The notes beneath the pieces were generated by a model. The model ran no database searches and was not told the origin of the DNA. It saw nothing but the letters and a program-made list of their open reading frames with translations. A stretch of 64,000 nucleotides of DNA from Streptomyces sp. NRRL S-340 (GTDB lineage: Bacteria > Actinomycetota > Actinomycetes > Streptomycetales > Streptomycetaceae), in assembly GCF_000720185.1 (NCBI RefSeq), contig NZ_JOIY01000003.1, positions 62,001-126,000 on the forward strand, given 5' to 3'. The position numbers were made by a program, and so were the translations under genes. Shown here one piece after another: positions 8,848 to 17,813 of this stretch; position 1 is the stretch's first letter; each line of letters opens with the position of its first letter.

Positions 8848-9209
8848 CGGGTGAGCCAAACACGACTCACGCACCCGCGCAACAAACCCGGGATCCATCG
8901 GCACGGTCATGGCATGGCCGCATCAGAGACAGGCGCTCACGGCGTGGCGGCCGGCCGCCACCGGGCCGGTGTCGTGCAGGGCGCGGGTGAAGCCGGGTGC
9001 GGACCGGTCGCCCGTCTCCAGGCCGCGGTGATCAGGAGCCTTGACCGTCACGGTGACGATGTCGGCCGAGGGGGCCTGGATCACGGCGAGCGGGCCGGTG
9101 TGCCAGGTCTGCCGCGGGAACCGCCCGGGTGCCCGTCGGCGTCGTGTTCGACGCCATTGCCCGCAGCGCATCGCCCGACAGCGCTTCGACACCGTTCAAG
9201 GAGGCAGCG

Positions 9210-10079
9210 ATGGACGCCCCCTGGGGTTTCACCGGCCCCGAGTTCCTCGGCGTGTACGCCGCAGGTTTCGTGGTCGCCGTGCTGCTCGGCGTGGCCGTAC
9301 GGAAAGCAGCCCGCCGCTTCCGCCCCGCCACGGAAACGGCCTTGGCACCGGACGTCTACACCATCGCCTGGATCGTCGGCGGGGCGCGCCAGATGGCGAA
9401 CACCGCCGTCTTCGCCCTCATCCAGCGCGGACATCTGCGCAGAGCCCTGGACGGCACCCTCACCTTCTGCGGCGGCCTCCCCGACGAACCGGTGCAGCGG
9501 GCCGTCCTGGAGGCCGCACGGACCCAGGGGGCCACCAGCACCCCGCTGGTGCACGAGGCCGCCCGACAGCTGCCGGAGATCCGCCGGGCCGGGGAGGCCG
9601 CGCGCAGGCTCGGTCTGCTGCCCAGCCGCCGACGCCGTCTGGCCGGGCGGCTGGCCGGGCTGCCGATGCTGGTGCTGACCGGGGTCGGCATCGCCCGGGT
9701 GGTGAACGGCGTCCGCCTGGGCCGCCCGGTGGGCTGGCTGGTGATGTTCCTGCTGGTCTCCCTCGTGGTCGCGGCGGTCTTCGTCTGCACACCGCCCCGG
9801 ATCACCCCCGCGGGCTGGTACGCGGTGCGCAACTCCGGAAGGTCGAGCCACCCGGTGCACTGGGGACCGGCCGGCGACGGTCCGAAGGTGCCGGCCTCGA
9901 TAGTCGCCGTCGCCATGGCAGGCTGGATCAACATCCCCGATCCGACACTCGGCTCGTCCCTCTTCAGCGGGTTCTCCTCCTCGTCCTCCTCGTCCTCGTC
10001 GTCCTCCGGAGGCGGCTGGGGCGGCAGCAGCTGCGGCGGTGGCGGGTGCGGTGGTGGCGGAGGAGGGTGCGGCGGATGA
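9210..10079 (+). CDS. TIGR04222-like membrane protein with Ser/Gly/Cys-rich tail
   Basis: The ATG at 9210 follows a strong AAGGAGG site, so the 27 codons in frame upstream are not used. The 289-aa product has a membrane helix at residues 9-30, a basic soluble middle with short helical repeats (DVYTIAWIVGGARQMANTAV is characteristic), and one or two helices near residues 155-200. It ends in a tail with a run of ten Ser followed by GGG/SSCGGGGCGGGGGGCGG. This layout fits the TIGR04222 domain proteins, often found in Streptomyces and of unknown function. The tail may be extracytoplasmic; the Cys-Gly pattern resembles glycine-rich secreted peptides. Confidence 0.82.
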   Translation: MDAPWGFTGPEFLGVYAAGFVVAVLLGVAVRKAARRFRPATETALAPDVYTIAWIVGGARQMANTAVFALIQRGHLRRALDGTLTFCGGLPDEPVQRAVLEAARTQGATSTPLVHEAARQLPEIRRAGEAARRLGLLPSRRRRLAGRLAGLPMLVLTGVGIARVVNGVRLGRPVGWLVMFLLVSLVVAAVFVCTPPRITPAGWYAVRNSGRSSHPVHWGPAGDGPKVPASIVAVAMAGWINIPDPTLGSSLFSGFSSSSSSSSSSSGGGWGGSSCGGGGCGGGGGGCGG

Positions 10080-10337
10080 CGGCGCGGCCGGGTTCCGGCA
10101 TCGGCCGGCGGCTCGAGCGGCCGGATGGCCGGATGGCCGGGCGGGCGTCGGGGACGATTCCCGTGGGCGCGCCTGTCCCCCGCCGCCCGCGCTCACGGAG
10201 CCGCCCGGTGACACACCGGCACTTCGGGCAACGTCACGTGTCATGACAACCACCCACGGTGCACAGTGAGTTGGCCGAGACCCCCTAGACTCGCCGCAGT
10301 CGCACACTGGCGCAGACACATGGTGAGTGGGGGTTTC

Positions 10338-11156
10338 ATGAGGTACGCGGCGACGCGCAGTCGCACACGGTGGGGATACCCGGTACTGACCGTGTGCGGG
10401 GTACTGCTCGCGGGCTGTTCCGGCTCGAGCGACGGCGCGCACCGTCCGAGCGTCTCCTCCCCCGCCGTGTCCTCACCGGCCGGACAGCGCGGGACGGGTG
10501 ACGCCACCGTGCGCTTCACGGTCGACCCCACGCGCGTTCCCACCACCCCGTCCGCCGCCCTTGGCCTGGTCCGGGCCGTCACCGCGGGCCCGGACAGCTA
10601 TGGCCCGGGCTACGTCAAGCGCTCTCCGTACGAGAGCGACCCGGCCGCCTGGCCCGTCCTCGGCACCGACTGCGTCTGGCGGCAGAGGTCCCTGCCGGAC
10701 GACGTCCTGGCCACCTTCACCCGCTACAGCCGGCTGCCCGCGGCGGGCTCGAAGGGCGAGGTCCGCACCGCCGCCACCGTGACCCTGCACCGCACCACCG
10801 CGCAGGCCGACCAGGAGATGGCCGAGACACTGGAGGAGGTGCTGCGCTGCCCCGACCAGCAACTGCGTGCCACCGAGCGGATCAGCGGCCTGAATTCGGT
10901 GGGCTCCGGCTACGGCACGAACGGCAACACGTCCGCCGACGACTACCTCATCGAGATGGGCACGTACGACGATCCGGCGCTCGGCAAGGGGTCGACGTAC
11001 TACATCTGGAACCAGGTCCGGCTCGGTCCGGTGACGATCGCCGTCGTCGTCGAGGGCGGCAAGGGCTTCGGCCAGGGCGACCTGCTGACCGTCCAGGCAC
11101 GGGCGGTGGCCGGGATGGAGACCAAGCTGCGCACCGCACTGGGGGTCCGGAAATGA
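10338..11156 (+). CDS. Secreted lipoprotein, first gene of the kinase operon
   Basis: The 272-aa product starts at the ATG at 10338 (GGGGG upstream). A lipoprotein signal peptide ends in the lipobox LLAGC near residue 27, followed by a Ser-rich linker, so the mature protein should be anchored to the outer face of the membrane by diacylglycerol. The body has no enzyme motif I can name; two Cys-containing elements (GTDCVWRQ and VLRCPDQQ) may form a disulfide. Its TGA overlaps the start of the first kinase (ATGA at 11153). The coupling suggests that the lipoprotein is part of the signalling unit, for example as a ligand-presenting or accessory subunit. Confidence 0.85.
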   Translation: MRYAATRSRTRWGYPVLTVCGVLLAGCSGSSDGAHRPSVSSPAVSSPAGQRGTGDATVRFTVDPTRVPTTPSAALGLVRAVTAGPDSYGPGYVKRSPYESDPAAWPVLGTDCVWRQRSLPDDVLATFTRYSRLPAAGSKGEVRTAATVTLHRTTAQADQEMAETLEEVLRCPDQQLRATERISGLNSVGSGYGTNGNTSADDYLIEMGTYDDPALGKGSTYYIWNQVRLGPVTIAVVVEGGKGFGQGDLLTVQARAVAGMETKLRTALGVRK

Positions 11157-13285
11157 CCGACGACCGTTCCCTGCACCCCTCCGACCCGACGTTCGTCGGC
11201 GGCCACCGCCTGCTCGCCCGGCTCGGCGAGGGCGGCATGGGCGTCGTCTACCTCGGCCGTGCGGAGTCGGGCGCGCTCGCCGCCGTCAAGGTGATCCGAG
11301 CCGGGTACGCGCACGACGAGGACTTCCGCGCCCGCTTCCGCCGCGAGGCCGACGCCGCGCGGCGCGTGGACAGCCCGTGGGTGGTCAAGGTCACCGGCGC
11401 CGATCCCGCCGCCGAACAGCCGTGGCTGGCCACCGCTTTCGAGCCCGGGCCGTCCCTCGCCGACGCGGTCGGCCGGCACGGCCCGCTGCCCGCCCGGACG
11501 GTGCGTCTGCTCGGCAAGATGCTGGCCCGCGCGCTCGCCGCCGTGCACGACGCCGGTCTGGTGCACCGGGACGTCAAACCGGGCAACGTCCTGCTCGCCG
11601 CCGACGGCCCCCGTCTCATCGACTTCGGGATCGCCCGCTCGCCGGACGACACCGCGATCACCGCCGCGGACCTCGTCGTCGGCACCCCCGGCTTCCTCTC
11701 CCCCGAGCAGGCCACGTCCGGCGGCGGGCGGCTCGGGCCCGCGAGCGACGTCTTCTCGCTGGGCTGCGTGCTGGCCTACGCGGCGACCGGCCGGCCGCCG
11801 TTCGGCGCGGGCGCCGTCGACGCCCTGCTCTACCGCGCCGTCCACGACAGCCCCGACCTCGACGGCGTGGACGAGGAGCTGGCGGCCGTCCTGCTGCGCT
11901 GTCTGGCCAAGGACCCCGCCGACCGGCCCACCGCGGCCGAACTGGACGCCGCCCTGGTGGAGGACGCGGCTTCGGGCACCGCCGAGTGGCTGCCCGCCGG
12001 CATCGTGCGCATGGTCGCCGAACGGTCGGCCGAGATGCTGGCCCTGCCCGGGATCGAGAACACGCTCGCCCAGGCGCCCCCCGGGGCCGCACCGTCGCGC
12101 CGCAGGTTCCTCGCCGTCGCCTCCGGCGGGGCCGCCGTGCTCGCCGCGGGCGGGGGCGTGGCCGCCTGGGCCGCCCGGCGCCACGACGGCGGCACCGGCA
12201 AGAAGCAGGCCGCCCCGCCCGGTTGGGCGCTCGGCGTGCAGGCCGACCTCAGCGGTGCCGGCCGGGCGGCCGGGCGGGCCCAGGAGCAGGGAGCACGGCT
12301 CGCGGTGGAGGAGTTCAACGCCCGCCGCGACGCGCCGTTCACGCTGGAGCTGAGGACCTCCGACGACGCGGGCCTGGCCGGCCGTGCCGCCGCCGCGGCC
12401 CAGCGGCTCGTGGACGACCCCGACGTGCTGGCCGTGCTCGGCTCGAGCACCGACGAGACGACCCAGGCCGCACTGCCCGTCTACGACACGGCCCTGCTGC
12501 CCGTGATCAGCATGTCCGCCGGGCAGAACCTGTACCAGAACATCCGCTCCTTCGTCCGCGGCCGCCCCCTGCACGGCACCGTCGCCATGAAGCTGGCCTT
12601 CCATCTGGAAGCGACCAGTGCGGCCACCCCCGTCGGCATCCTGCTGGACCGTACCGCCGGTGACGTGTCCTGGCAGACCGTCCAGATGGTCAACTTCATC
12701 GTCCGGCAGTACCGCGGCGCCACGCACCCCCGCGTCGTTCCCGCCGGCACGGCCGACTTCGGGCCCGTCCTGGACGACATGCGAGGGGCCGGCATCGACG
12801 CGTTCGTCTACGCCGGGCCGTTGGAGGGGGCGATCCGGGCGGCCAAGGGGCTGGCCGGCTTCGACGGGCCGAAGTACGCGGCCGAACCCGCGCTCGACCC
12901 GCGGTTCGCCGCCGAGGAGAGCGCGGCGGGCTGGACGGTCGTGGCCGCAGCGATCGGACCCGGCGCGGCCCAGGTCCGCTCCTTCGCCCAGGCGTTCCGC
13001 AAGCGGTACGGCCGCCCGCCCGGGTTCTGGGCGGCCGAGGGCTACGACGCGGCGAACCTGCTGATACGGCAGCTCACCGCCGCCAGGGGCGAGCGTCCGG
13101 CGCGCAAGGCGCTGCTCGCCCCGCTGAAGGCCGCCAGGTACCGGGGGATCACCCGGGACTTCGCCTTCGACCCGAAGCTCTCGCAGCTCAGCACCCCCGC
13201 GAGCTTCGTCCACCGGGTACGCGACGGTGCCTTCGACTACCTGGGGCCCGCCCCTGACAGGGCACCGCGGCCGAAGGGGAGGTGA
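11153..13285 (+). CDS. Receptor Ser/Thr protein kinase with LivJ-type sensor domain
   Basis: This 710-aa membrane kinase is predicted to phosphorylate Ser/Thr on cytosolic proteins in response to an outside ligand. Residues 15-280 form a Hanks-type kinase with all key elements: GEGGMGVVYLG, the Lys in AAVKVI, HRDVKPGNVLL, DFGIA and GTPGFLSPEQ. One membrane segment spans about residues 316-338 and is preceded by SRRRFL, which resembles a twin-arginine motif inside the protein. From residue 358 to the end, the chain is a type I periplasmic binding domain (GVQADLSGAG, RLAVEEFNAR, VLAVLGSSTDE, LLPVISMSA), as in branched-chain amino acid receptors. The gene overlaps the lipoprotein by 4 bp and is followed one base later by a paralogue. 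Confidence 0.93.
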   Translation: MTDDRSLHPSDPTFVGGHRLLARLGEGGMGVVYLGRAESGALAAVKVIRAGYAHDEDFRARFRREADAARRVDSPWVVKVTGADPAAEQPWLATAFEPGPSLADAVGRHGPLPARTVRLLGKMLARALAAVHDAGLVHRDVKPGNVLLAADGPRLIDFGIARSPDDTAITAADLVVGTPGFLSPEQATSGGGRLGPASDVFSLGCVLAYAATGRPPFGAGAVDALLYRAVHDSPDLDGVDEELAAVLLRCLAKDPADRPTAAELDAALVEDAASGTAEWLPAGIVRMVAERSAEMLALPGIENTLAQAPPGAAPSRRRFLAVASGGAAVLAAGGGVAAWAARRHDGGTGKKQAAPPGWALGVQADLSGAGRAAGRAQEQGARLAVEEFNARRDAPFTLELRTSDDAGLAGRAAAAAQRLVDDPDVLAVLGSSTDETTQAALPVYDTALLPVISMSAGQNLYQNIRSFVRGRPLHGTVAMKLAFHLEATSAATPVGILLDRTAGDVSWQTVQMVNFIVRQYRGATHPRVVPAGTADFGPVLDDMRGAGIDAFVYAGPLEGAIRAAKGLAGFDGPKYAAEPALDPRFAAEESAAGWTVVAAAIGPGAAQVRSFAQAFRKRYGRPPGFWAAEGYDAANLLIRQLTAARGERPARKALLAPLKAARYRGITRDFAFDPKLSQLSTPASFVHRVRDGAFDYLGPAPDRAPRPKGR

Positions 13286-13286
13286 C

Positions 13287-15434
13287 GTGCGTCCGCTCAC
13301 CGCACAGGACCCGGAGTCGGTCGGCGGGTACCGTCTGCTCGCGCGGATCGGCGCGGGCGGCATGGGCGTCGTCTATCTCGCCCGTTCCGACGGCGGTGCC
13401 CTGGCCGCCCTGAAGGTGATCCGCGCCGAACACGCCGCCGATCCGGCGTTCCGGGCCCGTTTCCGCCGGGAGGCGCAGGCCGCCGCACGGGTCGACGGCC
13501 GCTGGACCGCGCCCGTCACGGCCGCCGACCCGGAGGCGGCCGAACCCTGGATCGCGACCGCCTTCGTTCCCGGGCCCTCGCTCGCCGAGACCGTCGCAGA
13601 GCACGGGCCGCTGCCCGCGGACACCGTACGGGCGCTGGGGGCGCGGCTCGCCGAGGCGCTCGCCGCCGTCCACGCGGCCGGACTGGTGCACCGCGACATC
13701 AAGCCGGGCAATGTGCTGCTCGCCCTGGACGGGCCCCGCCTCATCGACTTCGGCATCGCCCGCGCCGGCGGAGCCACCGCCCTGACCGCGACCGACGTGG
13801 TGATCGGCACGCCCGGCTATCTCTCACCGGAACAGGCCCGCGCCCGCGACGAGGAGGTGGGCCCGCCCAGCGACGTGTTCTCCCTTGGCTGCGTCCTCGC
13901 CTACGCGGCGTCCGGCCGGCCGCCCTTCGGCGGCGGAACGGCGCCCGCCGTGATCTTCCGCACCGTCCACGAGGACCCCCGCCTCGACGGCATCACGGAG
14001 GACGGCCTGCGGTTCCTGGTCGCCCGCTGTCTCGCCAAGGACCCGGCCGCCCGCCCGGCCCTCGCGGAACTGCGCACCGGACTCGGCGACTTCGGCACCG
14101 ACGACTGGCTGCCGCCCGGGCTGCCCGCGGTGATCGCCGAACGCTCGGCCCAGGTGCTGCACCTGCCCGAGCCCGAGCGGCCGACGGTTCCTGGGACGCT
14201 GGTGGACGAGCCGCCCGCGCCGAGCCGCCGGCGCCTGCTGGTCACGGGCGGCGCGGCTGCACTCGTGCTGGCCGCCGGCGGCTCCACGACCGCCTGGCTG
14301 ACCGGCCGCGGCAACGGGCCGTCCACCGGCGCCTCCCGGCCACGCCGTACCGTCGCCGTGCAGGCCGACCTCTCCGGTCCCGGCAAGGCGCTCGGTACCT
14401 CGGTCGAGCGCGGCGTCCGGCTGGCGGTGGAAGAGCACAACGCGCGCGCGGACCGGCGCTTCGACCTGGTCCTCACGGTCCTCGACGACGCGGGAGACGC
14501 CGGCCGGGCCGAGGAGGTGGCCCGGCGCGTCGTCGCGGACCGCCGCGTGTGCGCGGTGATCGGGCCGACGTCCGATGCCACGGCCCTCGCGGCCGAGGAC
14601 CGGTACAAGAAGGCCCTGCTGCCGATGGTCACGGCCTGGGCGGGCTCGGACACGCTGTACGCCGCCGTGGACACGGAGAACCCCACGTCGTCCGTGTTCC
14701 AGCTGCGCCCCTCCGACACCGCGATCGGCGCGCCCCTGGTCCGCTATCTCACGAGCCTGCGCCCGGCCCGCCGCATCTTTCTCGTCGAGGATCAGGCGGC
14801 CCGGGACTACAGCTGGCTGATCGCCCACACCCTGGTGGCGAACCCTCCCGCCCACGGCAGGGTCACCCGGTACCAGGTCACCGCCGGCACCGGTGACTTC
14901 GGCCCGGCCGTCGCCGCAGCCCTCGCGGCACGCGCCCAGGCCGTCGTCTACTGCGGCGACTCCTCGCGGCGCGCCGCCTCCTGCGCACGGGCGCTGCGGG
15001 CGGCGGGGTTCACCGGCACCCCCGCCGCGACCCAGGCCGTCCTCACACCCGAGTTCCTGCGAGCGGCCGGCGCGGCGGCCGAGGGGTGGGTCTTCTCGGC
15101 GACGTTCGTGGATCCGGCACGTCTGCCGCCGGCCGCCGGATTCGTACGGTCGTTCAAGAAGCGGTACGGCGTACCGAACGTCGGTCGGGGAGCGGTCGAG
15201 GCGTACGACGCCCTCGGTCTCGTCGCGCACGCTCTCGCCACCGTCGGATCGGCCCCGGGGGACCGCAGCGGCCTCACCCACCTGCTGCGCGCCGTGTCCT
15301 ACCGGGGCATCACCCGGACGATCGCCTTCCGACCCCGCACCGGGGAGGTGAAGGAGGAACCCGGGCTGTTCCTGTGGCGGGTGGAGCACGGGACGCCGCT
15401 CTTCCTGGGCCAGTACCAGGAGGTGAGGGTCTAG
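13287..15434 (+). CDS. Second receptor Ser/Thr kinase with LivJ-type sensor
   Basis: A 715-aa paralogue of the gene before it. The GTG at 13287 sits just after GGGGAGG, one base past the upstream stop, and is a better start than the in-frame ATG at 13227 that lies inside the preceding gene. Kinase motifs are intact (GAGGMGVVYLA, AALKVI, HRDIKPGNVLL, DFGIAR, GTPGYLSPEQ). SRRRLLVTGG precedes a membrane segment near residues 315-337, and the outer domain from about residue 351 is again LivJ-like (AVQADLSGPG, RLAVEEHNAR, AVIGPTSDAT). The two sensor domains differ clearly in the body, so they may bind different ligands. Tandem duplication within one operon is the simplest origin. Confidence 0.93.
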   Translation: MRPLTAQDPESVGGYRLLARIGAGGMGVVYLARSDGGALAALKVIRAEHAADPAFRARFRREAQAAARVDGRWTAPVTAADPEAAEPWIATAFVPGPSLAETVAEHGPLPADTVRALGARLAEALAAVHAAGLVHRDIKPGNVLLALDGPRLIDFGIARAGGATALTATDVVIGTPGYLSPEQARARDEEVGPPSDVFSLGCVLAYAASGRPPFGGGTAPAVIFRTVHEDPRLDGITEDGLRFLVARCLAKDPAARPALAELRTGLGDFGTDDWLPPGLPAVIAERSAQVLHLPEPERPTVPGTLVDEPPAPSRRRLLVTGGAAALVLAAGGSTTAWLTGRGNGPSTGASRPRRTVAVQADLSGPGKALGTSVERGVRLAVEEHNARADRRFDLVLTVLDDAGDAGRAEEVARRVVADRRVCAVIGPTSDATALAAEDRYKKALLPMVTAWAGSDTLYAAVDTENPTSSVFQLRPSDTAIGAPLVRYLTSLRPARRIFLVEDQAARDYSWLIAHTLVANPPAHGRVTRYQVTAGTGDFGPAVAAALAARAQAVVYCGDSSRRAASCARALRAAGFTGTPAATQAVLTPEFLRAAGAAAEGWVFSATFVDPARLPPAAGFVRSFKKRYGVPNVGRGAVEAYDALGLVAHALATVGSAPGDRSGLTHLLRAVSYRGITRTIAFRPRTGEVKEEPGLFLWRVEHGTPLFLGQYQEVRV

Positions 15435-15604
15435 CCAGGGGCCGACGACCACCGTTTCCCTCGTCGTCGTCCATGTCCTCGTCGGCCGGGCGGGTCCGGT
15501 CCTGCCGCTCGGCATGACGCCCGCCCTGCTCCAGTGACCAGCCAAGTCGCTCGAACCGGCTCTCGACCGACGGCGGGCGGGCCGGCTGCCAGGGGGGCCG
15601 CCCG

Positions 15605-15639
15605 CCGGCGGGCGGGCCGGCTGCCGGCCCGCCCGCCGG
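15605..15639. terminator. 16-bp perfect hairpin after the kinase operon
   Basis: CCGGCGGGCGGGCCGG (15605-15620) pairs perfectly with 15624-15639 across the loop CTG. The hairpin begins 171 bases after the stop of the second kinase gene. It has no T tract, as is common for Streptomyces terminators. Confidence 0.6.
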
Positions 15640-15643
15640 TCGA

Positions 15644-15712
15644 TGCCCGCGGGCCGGGCCCGGCAGTCCGGCTTCCGCTGCTGTGACCCGACCGGAGCCC
15701 GGCCCGCGGGCA
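15644..15712. terminator. Second long inverted repeat of the pair
   Basis: TGCCCGCGGGCCGGGC (15644-15659) is exactly complementary to 15697-15712, with a loop of 37 bases between. It follows the first hairpin after only 4 bases. The two together make a very strong double structure that may block read-through from the kinase operon. Confidence 0.5.
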
Positions 15713-15796
15713 GAAGGCCGGGCCGGCGTGTTCCGGGGTTTCGGCGGCGCGACCGTGTGAGGGGGCGGCTGAGCCGAAGCACGATAGTTGTCACTT

Positions 15797-15960
15797 AGAG
15801 CTGCGAACAAAAGTGGGCCCCGGCGGGCGGCGCCCGGCACGCGCCCTCGCCGCGTTGCCGGAAGGCCCTGGTAGCTCCGCTACAAGGACCTTCCGGCGCC
15901 TTGCGATCGCACGCACCGGACACCGCCCGCTGATCGGAACCCACTTTTGTTCGCAGCTCT
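15797..15960. mobile_element. MITE-like inverted-repeat element, copy 1
   Basis: The element is 164 bp long. Its ends are perfect inverted repeats: 15797-15817, beginning AGAGCTGCGAACAAAAGTGG, and the complement at 15940-15960. It carries an internal hairpin (GCCGGAAGG near 15860 with CCTTCCGGC near 15893) and no gene. TTA lies directly outside both GAGCTGC ends (15795-15797 and 15960-15962), consistent with a 3-bp target duplication. A second nearly full copy is at 50534-50696 and a truncated, inverted one at 57854-57930, all in intergenic sequence. This marks a small non-autonomous element or repetitive extragenic sequence; no transposase in the window matches it. Confidence 0.75.
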
Positions 15961-16500
15961 TAAGGCAGGCTGGTTGTCACCGACGGCGTTGTGGGCGATT
16001 GAGCCCGAGCGCGGCTGGTTGTCCCATCTCCCTGTAGTTGGCGGCATCTCACTCGGTCTCATCCGGGTTGTCGGATTCTCGAGTGGCCTCGTCGGGCAGG
16101 ACCGGCGTGTCTGGTCTTCACCGGACTCTGCTGGTCGGGGAACGCGCTCCTCGGCACCTTCCTGCCACTGGGCCGGACTGAGGGGTGAATCTTCGCCGCA
16201 CCGGCCGGCTGCCTGCGAACGCGGCACGCCGCGGCGCCCGGGAGCGTCGCTGTGGCGAGGGAGGCGGCACCTGGGGGCCCATCCGAGATCACGGCTCCTG
16301 ATGAGGCTGTGTTCCCGCATGGCTTTGATGCGTGGCGTCAGTGCACGGTGCTGGAGAGTGCCGCTTGATCTGCCGTCTTCCAGCACCACACGCGCCCCGT
16401 CACCGCGCCCGCTTGGACGGGTGCGGTGACGAAGCGTGCTCACTGCTCGACCGGCCCGACGGCACCGGCGGCGGATGACCGGCATGCAGAGCGGGCCGGA
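15961..16500. other. Intergenic stretch, no gene recognised
   Basis: This stretch has lower GC than its surroundings just after the inverted-repeat element. The motif GGCTGGTTGTC occurs twice, 47 bases apart (near 15968 and 16014). Open frames on both strands resemble no protein I know and lack start signals. It may be old mobile-element debris. Confidence 0.4.
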
Positions 16501-17742
16501 TCAGGCGGCTTCGGCGTAGGTGGGGAGCTGCCAGTCGCCGCCGCGGTCCTCCTTGGACGTGCGGGCGACCAGGTCGGGAATGTGCAGGAAGCAGGCCAGC
16601 GCCGTGACGTTCTGGAACGCGGTGATGGCGTGCTTGCTCAGCGGCATGCCCACGCGCAGGATCTTCGGGTTCACCTCGCCCTGGATCTCGTCGACGAACG
16701 GACGCAGGACCCGCTCGTAGTTCGCCAGCGCCGACGCCAGGTCGCCAGGGCTGTGGTTGATCTCCCCGGCCAGGACGTAGGCGCCGACCAGGCTGCCGGA
16801 GATGCCCATGCCGCTGTAGGGGGAGGCGCAGTGCGCGGCGTCACCGGCCAGGACGACCCGGCCCTTGGACCAGCTGTCGATGCGCACCTGGGCGATCTCC
16901 TGGGAGTAGAAGAACGGGCTGTCCTTCATGCCGGCGACGAACCGCCCGGTCTGCCAGCCCGCATCCTGGAACCGCTCGGCCCAGAACCTCTGCTGCTCCT
17001 CGACGGGCGTGCGGTGGATCGCGGAGGCTTCCTTCGAGTCCTCGCGCATCACGAAGTACACCTGTGTCTCGGTCGCGTTGTGGCTGCGCCGCATGATCTG
17101 CCGACCGCCCGGGACCATGTAGGTGTCGCGGATGTTGGTGTCGGAGGCGATCCGCGGCACGAACCAGTACGCCATGTGGATGCCCACCCGCCAGTACGGG
17201 TCGAAGCCCTCGGGCAGCAGCGCCCGCCGCGTGCGCGAGCCCTGCCCGTCGGCGCCGATCAGCAGGTCGTACTCGCCCGAGGTCCCGTCGGAGTAGTGCG
17301 CGGTGACCTTGTCCGCGTGCTGGTCGAAGCCGTCGACGCTTCTGCCGAAGACGTACTCGGCGCCGTCCTTCGTCGCCTCGTGCAGGATGCGCACCAGGTC
17401 ACCGCGCATGATCTCGTACTCCGAGGTCAGCGTCTGACGGCCCTTGCCGGAGGTGTTCGCCATGATCGTCGCCTTCGGCTTCCCGCGGGAGTCGACGAAC
17501 GCCACCCCGGCCTCGTCCACCAGCCGACTGCGCACCTCCTCCAGCAGCCCCATCCGCTCCACCGCCTCGATGCCCTGCCCGCGCAGGTCCACCTGCGCCC
17601 CCGAGGCGCGCAGCGCCGGGAACCGCTCGACGACCGTCACTTCGTGGCCGCCGCGCGAGAGCCAGAAGGCCAGTGCCTGGCCGGCGACACCGCCGCCGGC
17701 CACCAGGATCCGCAACGACCGCTTCACGTTGTCGCCCGCCAT
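16501..17742 (-). CDS. FAD-dependent monooxygenase under TetR control (TetX-like family)
   Basis: This 413-aa flavoprotein of the PHBH/TetX type would hydroxylate an aromatic or polyketide substrate using NAD(P)H and O2. Visible motifs are the Rossmann loop GGGVAGQALAFWLSRGG near residue 15, the middle EIMRGDLVRIL (R-G-D contact to FAD), and VLAGDAAHCASPYSGMGIS near residue 285. The start is the ATG at 17742; a TTG four codons earlier is less likely. The gene is divergent from a class-A-like tetracycline repressor, with tetO-like sites in the 71-bp gap. That arrangement points to drug-induced expression and perhaps inactivation of a tetracycline-like compound, but oxidative tailoring or detoxification of another aromatic is equally compatible. 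Confidence 0.88.
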   Translation of the reverse strand: MAGDNVKRSLRILVAGGGVAGQALAFWLSRGGHEVTVVERFPALRASGAQVDLRGQGIEAVERMGLLEEVRSRLVDEAGVAFVDSRGKPKATIMANTSGKGRQTLTSEYEIMRGDLVRILHEATKDGAEYVFGRSVDGFDQHADKVTAHYSDGTSGEYDLLIGADGQGSRTRRALLPEGFDPYWRVGIHMAYWFVPRIASDTNIRDTYMVPGGRQIMRRSHNATETQVYFVMREDSKEASAIHRTPVEEQQRFWAERFQDAGWQTGRFVAGMKDSPFFYSQEIAQVRIDSWSKGRVVLAGDAAHCASPYSGMGISGSLVGAYVLAGEINHSPGDLASALANYERVLRPFVDEIQGEVNPKILRVGMPLSKHAITAFQNVTALACFLHIPDLVARTSKEDRGGDWQLPTYAEAA

Positions 17743-17756
17743 GACCCACCCCAAAA

Positions 17757-17812
17757 TCTATCGGTGATTGAATCCGCCTTTCCAGGGTTCTCTATCAGCG
17801 ATAGATTGTCAA
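17757..17812. promoter_or_regulatory. Two tetO-like operators and divergent promoters
   Basis: Site 1 (17791-17805) is TCTATC-AGC-GATAGA, a perfect 6-bp inverted repeat; its core differs from classical tetO (CTATCAGTGATAG) at one base. Site 2 (17757-17771) is TCTATC-GGT-GATTGA, one mismatch between arms. The centres are 34 bp apart, similar to the paired operators of Tn10. On the minus strand TTGACA (17812-17807) lies directly before site 1, as in the Tn10 tetA promoter. On the plus strand TTGAAT (17768-17773) is 17 bp from TCTATC (17791-17796). Repressor bound here would block both genes. Confidence 0.75.
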
Positions 17813-17813
17813 C

